Origin: Pelomyxa schiedti
Taxonomy: Eukaryota > Evosea > Pelobiontida > Pelomyxidae
Direction of reading: 5' to 3'
Length of the DNA stretch: 33,132 nt
NCBI GenBank assembly: GCA_020536535.1
Contig: JAHLWZ010000985.1
Coordinates: forward strand, 1 to 33,132
Within the stretch, counting starts at the first letter, position 1; the number at the start of each line of letters is the position of its first letter. The notes beneath the pieces are model-generated. The model did not search any database. It saw only the letters and a list, made by a program, of their open reading frames with translations, and had not been told where the DNA came from. Both the position numbers and the translations under genes were made by a program. Positions 1-9,569 of this stretch are shown here, in pieces.

Positions 1-193
1 TTGAAGGTAATATCAACAAAAGTCAGTTCATCAACGAAATAAGAGCATAATAGATAGTACCACTGCACAAGAACTGAAAACAGTAGTCACCTTTGTCACG
101 AGCCGGAATTCCCAAAAAAAAAAAGAACAAAATGAACTCAAAAAAACTCAACCAAAATCGAACTGGGCAAGATCCACCCAAGTTGGGGACCGG
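1..193. other. Upstream region of the MFS gene, no gene seen
   Basis: No coding exon is recognisable on either strand. The stretch contains an A-run near 114-124 and lies directly before the first start codon at 194, so it probably holds the transporter promoter. It could also hold the far end of a gene beyond the left edge. Confidence 0.5.
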
Positions 194-2095
194 ATGGATG
201 TCGCGTGTAAGGTTGTTGGGTTCCCGTTTAAGGCACGGGTGAGAGCGGCGTGGATTGTTGTATTCGGCATTGCTATCGACTTTGGTATTTCTTCTGTAGA
301 GCTGATGTGACTTTTTTTTTTTCTTTTCTTCCCCTCCTAACAGGGTTGTATGATTCTATGGTTCCGTTGATGCCTATTTATCAATCTATGATGGAGTGAG
401 TGAGTCAAAGTTAGACTTTTTTCTTGGGTTATCTAATTGTTCTTTTCAAACAGGCTGAGCCAGACACAAGTGGGTGTATTTTTTGGAATTTATAGCCTTG
501 TGGCTTTGGTTGTCTCGTTTCCAGTGGGAATACTGTCCGATAAAGTGGGCCACTTAAAACTGTATTTTATCGAACTTCCTTGTGTACTTTCCTAACAGAT
601 TCAGGTGGTTGGTGGGATCTGGATTTCTCCTCACTTTTTCTTCCCTCATGTTCGCTTTTGCAAATTCCTATGGTGTTCTTCTTGGTGCTCGTTGTCTTCA
701 GGGGTAAGGTACAACAGAAAATATGTGAGTCTTACATTTCCGGCAGTTTTTCTTCTTCGATCTCATGGACGGTGTGAAAATCTATTTCTATGACAACATT
801 CAACTTTATTTTAGGTCGCAATAGCGTATATGGCTATACCTTACAAAGAGTCATTTGCAGCAGTTTTTGGCATTGCTTCAGTGTGCTTGTTATTTTTCTT
901 TTGTGAGACTTAACTCCTCAAAACAGGCAGCATGTCTCGTCGGATCTTTGATATTACCGGCAGTTACTGGATGGTTATACATGGTCCAGGATGATGTTTT
1001 CCTTCCTTGCATTACTATTGCTGGAGTCTGCGCTTTGAGCTGTCTTCTTGACTTCACTCTCCCGTCTTTCAGCTCTTCACCAAGTATGAGTCCGACGTCG
1101 GCTACTGCTCCACGTGTGCCAGTTAATGTGGATGAGAGTTATGCGGACTCGACCTACGGGTCTGCGTTATTGGCCACAGAAAAGCCGCCAGCGGCTAAAC
1201 AACTACCAATGAAAGTGCTTTTACACTCCTCAGGGTTGTGGTGCGTGTACTGCTCTAATTGTTTGCTGTCTCTGCACCTGGGCTTTGAGTGTGCTTCCTG
1301 AGCTTGGTCAAAATTTAGTCTGCTTACTCGGAGTAGATACATATGTTTTCCGCTATACATGTCTGATGTCTTGCACCTTTCAAGTGGCTTTGTTGGATCC
1401 ATTTTTGCTGTCTCTGTACTCTGTACTCGCTCAAAATCAGAGATTGTTTGGCTTGTAGCACACTAATGCACTCCTTAGTGGACATCATTGTCTCTGCACT
1501 TCTTGGACCATTGATGGACAAAATTCCACGTTCAAAGCTTGTTGTAATGCTTATATCTGGTTGGATAGCAGCGTCACTGCCACTTCTGACTCTAGTTTGC
1601 ACAAATAAGTGGGTGTTCTCTGCTCTGTATGTTATACAAACAACGGCATTGCAAATTTGTGTACTCCCAGAGATTACCCTGTTTTTCCGCATCTACCTTA
1701 AGTTGTGCGGCACCTCCCCCTCTTCATCAGAAACAGAGTCCACTACCAAATTTGATGATGCGACTTCTTATGGCAAGGCTTTTGGAGCCTTCAACTCCTC
1801 CTTCTATCTTGGTATCCCCTACACGCGCACTAGTAAGTTGCAAAATAACAATAACCAACTCCATCCAGGTCTAGCACTGAGCACCGCCCTTTCACCCCTA
1901 TGGGAAGTAATTGGTTCCTTTTATATGTTCTGTATAACTGGATCCCTGGTTTTCAGTGCTTTGGTTGTCACGTCTACCAAGTATTACTGCAGTATTTTTA
2001 AACAAGGTGCCCTGCACACAAACTGCCTTCTTCAACTCACAACCCAATCCCTCAGAAACATGACTGCACGTGGCTCAATCACCACGCCTTTCTAG
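194..2095 (+). CDS. MFS transporter, SLC18-like (multi-exon)
   Basis: Major facilitator protein, probably a membrane exporter or vesicular transporter; the substrate cannot be told. Exons I can join in phase are 194-284, 344-395, 454-561, 599-703, 747-771, 815-880, then 927 onward, with a late intron at 1833-1868. The spliced product reads IDFGLYDSMVPLMPIY in TM1, ILSDKVG after TM2, the family signature GARCLQG in TM4, and SFAAVFGIA before TM5. The second half has a repeated loop motif GPLMDKIPRSK and YGKAFGAFNSSFYLG, typical of the C-terminal six-helix half. This pattern resembles VMAT/SLC18B1 proteins more than sugar porters. A Ser/Pro/Ala-rich loop (about 1075-1215) separates the halves. 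The splicing between 1215 and 1450 is unresolved: frames shift there and one solution needs a 19-nt intron. The first ATG with a TM1-like helix was taken as start. Confidence 0.8.
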
Positions 2096-2114
2096 GAAAA
2101 TAATCACAACAAAA

Positions 2115-3176
2115 ATGAACCGTTTTGTAGTTATTGTTGTTGGAGTGGCGACTTTTGTTTGTCTATCGGCAGCAGCTGATATTGTGAACCTCGATGTGCC
2201 CATGGTTCATCAGGTACAAACTAAAAAAAAGTGAAGTTAAAACAACTTGTCTGTGGTTTATAGGCCTCTGTCATGAGGCATACAAACAATAACACAACCA
2301 CACAGAAGTGGGATGTTCCCACTTGGTATGATGGCAGCTGGGGATGCGGACCAACCAGCACATTGATGGCCGTGGCCTATTGGGGGAGGTTGCTGCCATA
2401 CACAATTTGGTTGGATGAGCCTGATTCTCACACAAATGACTATGGCTGGTACTGCTTGTTTTGGGTGGGGTATCACTTTTGCTTGTTGTTTTTGATTTGT
2501 ACCTTCAGGTATGTGCCAAACGTATATACATGGGGGGAGACAACATTCAATGTTACGCAAGATGATGCGAGTGGAAATCCTGCTTGGGGTGCCTACGGCT
2601 GGTGCACAGTTGAAGGTATTGTTCTGTGCTAATTTCACTGTACGTTATACACTGACTTTGGTTTTTCCGCTTCCTCTTTTTGTTTTACCGCTATAAAGGT
2701 GCCGCTTGGGCTGAAAAGGTCAGAAAACACAGTTCCCTTTTTGAACTGCTAATTTTGATGCAGATGCAATCTTATGCAAATCAACACAATCTCCTCTCGG
2801 ATTTCAATCAAACGGCAACCCTTGACTATGTTAAATTATTGCTGGATAAAGGGCATGTTGTTGTTCTTGATACCTGGTGAGTATTCCATTTTCGTGCCCC
2901 TGTGCTTGTCGGTTCAACATTTAATTGCATTTACGGCAGGTTAACATCATCAGGCCACATAATTACTGTACGAGGCTATGATGATTCTGACAGAGTTATC
3001 TGTAATGACCCCTATGGCAATGCCAACAACAAGAAAACATATGGCACACTTACAGACGGAGGTATTTCGCATTGTATCCCATTCCCTCGACCTGAGGATC
3101 ACTATTAGAAAACGTGTATTACACATGGGACTTTGTGGGACCGAAGTGGATGATAGACGTTTACCCACCTCAGTAG
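2115..3176 (+). CDS. Secreted C39-like (papain-fold) cysteine peptidase
   Basis: A 237-residue protein from seven exons: 2115-2213, 2264-2448, 2509-2615, 2699-2718, 2764-2876, 2940-3061 and 3109-3176. They sum to 714 nt and stay in phase. Residues 1-21 are a signal peptide (MNRFVVIVVGVATFVCLSAA), so the product should be secreted or enter a lysosome-like compartment. The family marks are the nucleophile region WGCGPTSTLMAVAYW (Cys about residue 54), the catalytic His in SGHIITVRGYD, and the third residue in ICNDPYG. These fit the peptidase C39-like_2 family, which is common in bacteria. A C-terminal strand VYYTWDFVGPKW follows the last intron. Exon four is only 20 nt. The start lies 19 bp after the transporter stop on the same strand. 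Substrate unknown; a phagosomal or anti-bacterial role is only a guess. Confidence 0.85.
2699..2718 (+). other. 20-nt micro-exon of the C39 peptidase
   Basis: Flanked by AG before 2699 and GT at 2719. It joins the preceding Gly codon (split) to the following exon and encodes about GAAWAEK. Both reading-frame continuity and the family alignment need it. Confidence 0.75.
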
Positions 3177-3361
3177 GATCAAATCAAACTGACTAGGCGA
3201 AGTAAAATAACCTTGTCCAGTTCTAACAATTTGGAAATTCAAAACAGAAAGCCTTTAGCTTCGTATTGTAATTTGTTTTAAAAAGATGGCTACAGTGTAC
3301 GTGCTTATGTTTATTGGGTTGGCATGTGGGCAGTGGGTGTTTCGTTCTGTGGATGTTACGT

Positions 3362-5540
3362 TTATGTTCCCTTCTTGCACATCTTCTTGGCACAGTCACA
3401 GTAGCAACTGTCAGCCCAGTCCTGGATAAGGGTGTGCCTCTTGTGACAGAGCCGTGCACAGGTGTCGCAGTACCCCACTCTGGATGTCTTCCAGTCAGGG
3501 TTGCAAGTCTCACACCAATACCACTTCTGGGATGATGGGTTGCTGCCGGTGGCAACGTAGGTGCACTGGTTACGTGCCACGCATTGGGTGATAGCGTCTG
3601 CATAGGGATCGAATCGCTTGCAGCTTTGTTGCTCACAGTCACAGAAGCATTGCACACTGAACTTGTGAGTGAGGTTGTGTCCGGAGTGGCACCGCTCGGC
3701 ACAGGATTGGCAGCACCCAACACCAGTCTCGTCACAATTGGGGAAGCAGGTGTAGCAAGAGTAGAACTCCTGAGCACAGTAATTGGCGCCGGTCACAGTC
3801 CTTGTACATGTGTGCTGTGCCACTGCCTTCCTAATTCCATCTTCATAAGGATCAGGCTTCTTGCAGTCCGCATTCTGGCAATCACAGAAACTCTTGCTGC
3901 TTGGTACTACAACGAGGTCGTGGTTGGAGTGGCACCTCAGTGCGCAAGACTGGCAGTAACCAACTCGAGAAGTTTGCCAATCTGGGTTGCAGGTGTTGCA
4001 CCAGTTCCACGGCTGCGCTGTAAGGGTTTCCCCTGTAGCAGTGAGGGTACAAATGTGGTGCTCCAGGGCATACTCCAGTGTTTTGGTGGAATCGACTGGT
4101 CTGGTTTTTTCAGAAGATTAAAACTTTGTGAGTATAAAAGTACGAATTACGTTGGAGTAGGGGGTGCCACTGGAGTTGGGATAACCGCCGGAATCTGCAC
4201 TTGAGGAAGGGCGGTTGGACTTGTCACAATAGGCACAGACACAGTAATCCCAGAACTTGTAAGAGATGAAGTGCCAAGAGGAGTTTCACCGGACCCCGAC
4301 ACGGACGAACTGTCCTTGTGGTGGTGATGCTTGTGTTTATGGTGATGTTTGTGGCCATCCGGCGGTGGCGATGTTTCGACAACGGGGGTTGCCACCACAG
4401 GAGTGGCCACTACAGGGGTTGTTACTGGTGTGGGAGTTACTGGTGCTCGACTTACAGCTGGCATTGGAGTTGGAGTTGGTGTAGCGGTTGGTGTACTGGT
4501 AACTACAGGTGTGGGGGTGGGAGTTACTGCCGTTGGTGTTGCTGTAGTTTTTTCATCACGATTTTCTGCCCCACCTTCTACATTTTTTACTCCAGCAGTC
4601 TGTGTTGGTGCCTTTGAAGCTGAAAGGGGTTATTATATTGTGAAGCAAGTATTCACGTACCGGAAATGAGGTTGGTGAGAAGAAGAGGAGAATCTTCACA
4701 GAAGGTGAGCTCAATGATAAGCAAAGTGCCGCTATCCAAAACGCTTTCCACGAGGAACTGCACTTCAGGTTCGAGGAGAATTTCTAAAATTGAATTCGTT
4801 GTCAGTAAGCCTTGACACCTTAAGAAGCTCACCCCTTTCTGAAGGAACAAAAGAAAATGCTTGTAAGTCATATCCCCAAGAATTCTTCAGGAAGAATAGA
4901 GAGCCAGCACAAACGCCAGTTTCTTTGTTCGTCAAGAAATTTTTTGTAACTTCCATATCCAGTGAAGTGGAGGTAAAGCTGTGCCAGGTGATCCTATTAC
5001 CACGTCGATAGTGGTTCTGATCTACTGAGACACGAGTTGTAATGCCACGATATAGTCGCTCAGTTGCAGAGCAAGCAACACGTGGCATTTTGCGCAGTCC
5101 AGCCAATAGAAGGTAAAGAAGGCCACGCATCTTGCGAAGCATGAGAGTGCTGCGAGTATACAGGGCTTTATTAATAACACAGTATGGGTTTTTGTCGCTC
5201 TCCTCGGGGCCGAAGTCGAATGTATACAAGACAACAGCACATCTTTCTTCAATATTCATGTCAAAGCAATCTGCTTCACTGATCTTTTCTTTGTAAATTA
5301 CAGCTGCCACCAATCCAGCGTCTTTAGCCACTAACAAAAAAGAAGAAGGGGAGTTTTTACCGAACAAGCGCGTTCGACACACGCCTCGATAACTTCTTCG
5401 GCATGAGCAATGCCGGCGTCAACAACTGCACGGTCAAACGTGGGTACTTTCCAGTCGGAGGGGAAAAGTGGCGCCAGATCGTTCAAACGCGACAACAAGT
5501 CGTCGCCACCAATGTTCGCCGTAATAACTCGCGACGCCAT
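3362..5540 (-). CDS. Arg-type ADP-ribosyltransferase fused to three UBR-box zinc fingers
   Basis: Predicted 662-residue protein from five exons: 5540-5381, 5330-4833, 4783-4661, 4619-4151 and 4100-3362. They total 1989 nt and every junction is in phase. Residues about 1-260 form an ART-superfamily domain with the R-S-E triad: LYRGI for Arg, FTSTS for the Ser motif, and SEREILLEPEVQF for the catalytic Glu, plus the family helix YCVINKALYTRS. These enzymes move ADP-ribose from NAD+ to protein, often arginine. A Thr/Pro-rich linker with a His-rich cluster follows. The C-terminus holds three UBR-box-like zinc fingers (Cys about residues 434, 515 and 596), each with C..W.WC.TC, GYC.SCA..CH..H and a final CDC. 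UBR boxes bind N-degrons, classically N-terminal Arg. No signal peptide or transmembrane segment is visible, so it should act in the cytosol or nucleus. Exon 1 ends at a GTGTCG donor, which is weaker than the other sites. Confidence 0.85.
3377..3565 (-). repeat. UBR-box repeat 3 of 3
   Basis: Same 63-codon span, 243 nt after repeat 2. It shows WYWCETCNPDWKTSRVGYC, CHKRH and CYCDC, and ends five residues before the stop codon. Confidence 0.8.
3620..3808 (-). repeat. UBR-box repeat 2 of 3
   Basis: Again 63 codons between first and last Cys, starting 243 nt after repeat 1. It shows FYSCYTCFPNC, GCCQSCAERCHSGH and CFCDC. It has extra cysteines compared with its neighbours. Confidence 0.8.
3863..4051 (-). 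repeat. UBR-box repeat 1 of 3
   Basis: First to last Cys is 63 codons. It shows WNWCNTCNPDW, GYCQSCALRCHSNH and SFCDC, spaced as in UBR4/FBXO11-type UBR boxes. It is closer to repeat 3 than to repeat 2 (shared CNPDW.TSRVGYC). Confidence 0.8.
4200..4619 (-). repeat. Thr/Pro-rich repeat linker with His cluster
   Basis: Coding exon of the ART-UBR gene made of degenerate TPTPTP, VTTP and PVVATPVVATPVV units. About 4315-4360 encode a run of His and Lys (DGHKHHHKHKHHHHK) that could bind metal. It looks like a flexible spacer between the enzyme and the zinc-finger array. Confidence 0.7.
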
Positions 5541-6065
5541 CGCTCACGCCCTGTTACTTGCTTTTTATGCAAAATGAAAAAAAAAAGCAACGTTTTTTTT
5601 CGTCTCCTTCGCGCAGGGAAGCAGCGTAAAGGTGAAAACGGTTTTCAAAGAGAAGGAAAAAGCAATTGAGACCCAGACAAATCCAGTTTTTTTCCTCGGG
5701 CTGGTTCTAATCTGTTGTGCATTCCAGTGGGATAAAAATCAGATACCGGTTCTCTGGCACGGTGAGGTGTGACCCTCACTTCAGGGCAAGGATGATACTG
5801 TGGTTATCATCATGTGATCTTGCCCTTCTGCCCCTAAAAGAGCAACAACTCACTCTTCCTACTGCCCAACCGATTGTGGGAGAACCCGTCTCTACAAAAA
5901 TGAAAACCTCGCATTCAATGAACCAACTTCCGCAGAATTTCGGCACCGCTCAACGCGGGGAACGAAAAAATGTCCCTATGTACTTACCAAAGCCAATGTG
6001 GAGAATAAAGCAATAATAAAACCAAAAGCAAAGCAACAATACCCAACAACACCAACTCAACGAGA
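5541..6065. other. Divergent intergenic region, no secure gene
   Basis: Lies between the divergent ART-UBR and cpRas genes and probably carries both promoters. It has homopolymer tracts (A near 5578-5586, T near 5594-5600) and a CAA-rich stretch near 6030-6062. Short open frames exist on both strands but none shows a domain or a consistent splice pattern. Confidence 0.4.
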
Positions 6066-9000
6066 ATGCACTTTGGGAGTGAACTTGTGTTTTGCAGCAC
6101 GGGTACCAGCACCAGAGACGTTGCTTCTGCATCGTCATCATCACCTTGCACTTTTGGGGAGTGCCTGTGGGGCCCCTCATCCGTGGAATCTATTGAGGAA
6201 GATCTGCTGACGAGGTCAATCGGGGCTCCTTTGCCCAGTGCTACCTCTTTTGGACTACCGCCGGATGGGGGAGAGGAGGGCAGGTGCATGTTGGGTGAGT
6301 GTTTAAGATAACAGATATTAGATGTGTGTCAGATTCCTAATTGAAAAATAGAAATATTGGATACTGCAGGAACAGAACAATTCACTGCCATGAGGGATTT
6401 GTGTATGTTATTGTAATCGTGACATTGCAATTGATTGAAATAACTGAAGATATGAAGAATGGTGATGCGTTTATAATCATATACTCGATTATTTCCAGAG
6501 GCACCTTAAATGATGCTCGAGATATTCATGAACTTATTTCACGTGTCAAGGATAGTCCTTCGTTCCCCTGTGTTCTGATTGCAAATAAGATAGGTCAGCT
6601 AATTTAAGCAATTTCGTTTTCTGAACTTGGCAAATTAGATTTGCCTGAATCGAGGCTTATACCTGCAGAGGAGGGAAGAGCCCTTGCCGATTCGTGGGGT
6701 GCACCGTTCTTTGAGGTACTCCTGTGTGTATGTAGTTACCCACTAAATTCTCTAAATGTAGACTTCTGCCAAAGTACGTGTAAATGTGAATGAGGCTGTA
6801 TCCCAGCTTCTCAGAATAACTCCAAGAAAGCGGGAATACAAAATTGTGATTCTAGGTTCTGGAGGTGTAGGCAAGGTAAGTCATGAATCGATCTCCAAAC
6901 AAACTCAATGGTCAACACAGAGCTCATTTTGTGTGCAATTTGTGCAAGGAATCTTTGTCGAAAAATATGGTAGGCGTCCTGGTTTTGAATCACTCCATTT
7001 CACCAAAGCACATAGATCCCACAATTGAAGACTCCTACCGAAAAGAAATTTGTGTTAGTGGTCTACCTCCTTTTCCTGGGGCATCGAAGACGAAAACCAA
7101 GTCATCCAGCAGTGGTTTCTTCAATTGGTTCTCCAAAACAACTACGAGTTCTTCTGCCTCCACACCCAAGACAGCCAGTGGCCCTGTCGTAGTAGCGCCA
7201 ACAACAACAAATATCCTGGGATTGTCTCTAGGAACCCTAGCAGAGAAGATAGAATTGGCCACAGGGGATCCTGTATCATGTGCAGTATGTGGAGGGGCTG
7301 TAGATAGTCTCACACATGCAAATGGTAGAAGGATTCTGATATCAACAGCAATAACAATATAACAGGACCAACATGGGAATGTAATTTCTGTGGGCACACA
7401 AATTCCGGACCTGTTGAAGAAGAGTTGATTCTCCGAAAAGAAGCGGATTTCATGCTTCAAGCACCTGCTTCTGCTACAGGTGGTAGTCGAGAAGGACTGC
7501 TAATCCTGTGCGTTGATATCAGTGGTTCTATGTGTATCACTAGCGAAGTCCCAAAGGTACTGCGCACTTACAGTGATTTTTGGTTAATAGTTGCAGCTTC
7601 AAGCCGAGTGGATGAAGCTACAAAGTAAAACAAAGACCAAGACAGAACCCACTCTTGGGTCGGAAAAAATCAGCCGCACCACGCAGGTTATTAGTTACTT
7701 ATCTCGAATTAGTCTTAGTTCTCCCAGTTCCTTCCTCGTGAATCCCATGCTGCTTCCTATGTATCCAGAATGGTACTGAGACCTTTTTTCTTGAATTGGA
7801 TAACCAAGTTCAACTTAGGACTGCCTGAAAGCCGCACTTGAGTGGCAACTTGGGTGGCAACAAACACAAAATCCAGATAGAAGAGTTATTCTTCTGACAT
7901 GTAATATCCTCAATCATAGACCTTCATCTTATTTTGTAAAGTCAATAATTCTGTTACCGTTCTAAGTCCGGCAAAGAATGGTGCCGGCACAGCTGTTCTG
8001 GAGGGAGACATACTCGATAGCTATGACGAGCTATTTACAGCCGGAAGTTCTCATAGTATCACCGCAGTCCCTCCACTCAAAACAGGGATTGATGTTCTAC
8101 GACAACAAATTAAGGACATCTCTGAGGAAGGCTCAACCGCACTTGGTCCTGCTCTCACTGTTGCCTTGGGAATTGCTTCTCAAGTACCTGGATCCGAAGT
8201 TTTGATATGCACTGACGGTAGGATTGGTTTCTGTTCCCCTTTACTCATTTGTACAGGCATCTCCAATGTCGGAATTGGGAACCTAGAAAGCGGACACAAT
8301 GAGCTCTATGGGGTGGGCATTGAATATATTTTGCTATATAACCTTTTCTCATTAGCCACGTAGGAATTGGGTACCCTCGGGAAAAAGCAGGAAACAAAGG
8401 TTTCCATCATCGGAATTGAGGGTGATGATTGCGTGGCACTACGTACGATAGGAGAGTGCTGTGACAAGACAGGAGGGACTGTAAATTGTGTGAAAGCTAT
8501 AGAGCTTTTGACACAAATCGTCAAGTACGTACTTCTAACCAGTTTCTGAAAAACTAAAATTCCACGCAGGGTGTCACAAAGACCTGTTGTTGCCACCGAT
8601 GTAAAGGTGAAATTATATGCACCAAAATATATTTCCTGGAATCCACACCACTATACGAAAACCTCTTCACCAGCCAAAACCACTACTACAACCACCTCTA
8701 CAACTACAACTACCAGTTCTTCTGTTGTGTATCCCTCTGTCAGTGAAAACTCTTCTCCAAATATTCTCACTGCAATCATTGGCAATGCTACTGTAGAAAC
8801 TGATGTGGCTTTTTCTTTATCTTGCTCCCCAACCAAGCCTATAACCCAGATACCATTCCAAGTATTTCTGTTTCTGGAAGCTTTTCCCCAGACTAACAAC
8901 TCTCAGGTCCACATTGAGTACACAAGACAAGATGGATGCAAGTGCCTCAGGGTCCTACATCACCAAAGCAAAGCCACAACGGACCGGTGACTACAACCTT

Positions 9001-9495
9001 ATTCTTATCCCTTTTTTCACATATTACAGAAATGCAGCCGAATCCTCATGTGATGTGGCTGTGACAAGCCTATACCACATCCAGGACTTGGCCTGTGTGG
9101 CTCTTGAGGCCCTGACATCCCCAGACAAATCCAACAACAAATCCGTAGGCAAAGCCGCCAGAGCGAGGCTCTTTGCAACACACCAAATGCTCACAAGAGC
9201 ATCCAAGACTGCAGTTCAGAGAGAGGAGCTGGCGAATTCCATGAACTCGTTGCGGGAATTGGATTCAAACCTGAATTCCATAATAGGCGCTTCCGGCTCA
9301 CCTTCCAGCAAAAGTTCTGATGATGCTCAGGCCAAGGCACTTTACAACGCTAAGGCAACACACCTGATGTCACTTCTGAGTGGCGAGAGGAAGAACCTTC
9401 AGAGAAGGGTTGGTGCGTGCAATGATCAGCTTTCTGCATTGTACTATGGGTACAAATTTGCTGCTGATGCAAATCTTACCAGAACGGATTCTTGA
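6066..9495 (+). CDS. cpras1: Circularly permuted Ras (cpRas) protein with Sec23/24-like VWA region
   Basis: The GTPase motifs come in the order G3-G4-G5-G1-G2. [17 protein letters not shown] (about 6352-6390) is G3, NKID (6584 and across an intron) is G4, TSAK (6762-6773) is G5, GSGGVGK (6855-6875) is G1 and [13 protein letters not shown] is G2. All nucleotide-binding motifs are present. The Thr after DTAG is Rap-like, not the Ras Gln. Next come a CxxC...CxxC zinc ribbon (CAVCGG, CNFCGH) and a von Willebrand A domain with MIDAS motif DISGSM (7515-7532). [16 protein letters not shown], a Thr-rich insert near 8675-8715 and a helical C-terminus follow. This layout matches the Dictyostelium protein called circularly permutated Ras protein 1. 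At least twelve short introns were bridged in phase. The start is uncertain: ATG 6066 keeps the Cys preceding MLEILDTAG as in Ras/Rap, while ATG 6288 would begin exactly at MLEIL. The cellular role is unknown. Confidence 0.85.
8675..8720 (+). repeat. Thr-codon (ACN) repeat in cpRas
   Basis: A run of ACT/ACA/ACC codons gives about [15 protein letters not shown]. It is a low-complexity insertion between the VWA domain and the C-terminal beta/helical part. Confidence 0.7.
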
Positions 9496-9569
9496 ACACC
9501 CAAAACCTTGTAATGTAAAGGAAAAAGGAACAGAGTTTTTGTTATTGTATAAGATTGGTTTTTTTTGTC

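Noticed and set aside
3223-3777. 184-codon minus-strand frame overlapping the UBR boxes
   Set aside because: It is a shadow frame: the neighbouring frame carries the regular Cys/His UBR pattern.
5984-6289. Minus-strand 102-codon frame with a transmembrane-like helix
   Set aside because: It overlaps the cpRas 5' coding frame, which has better support (Cys-Met-Leu continuity). The helix falls opposite a CAA-rich leader. Kept as a finding, not annotated as a gene.
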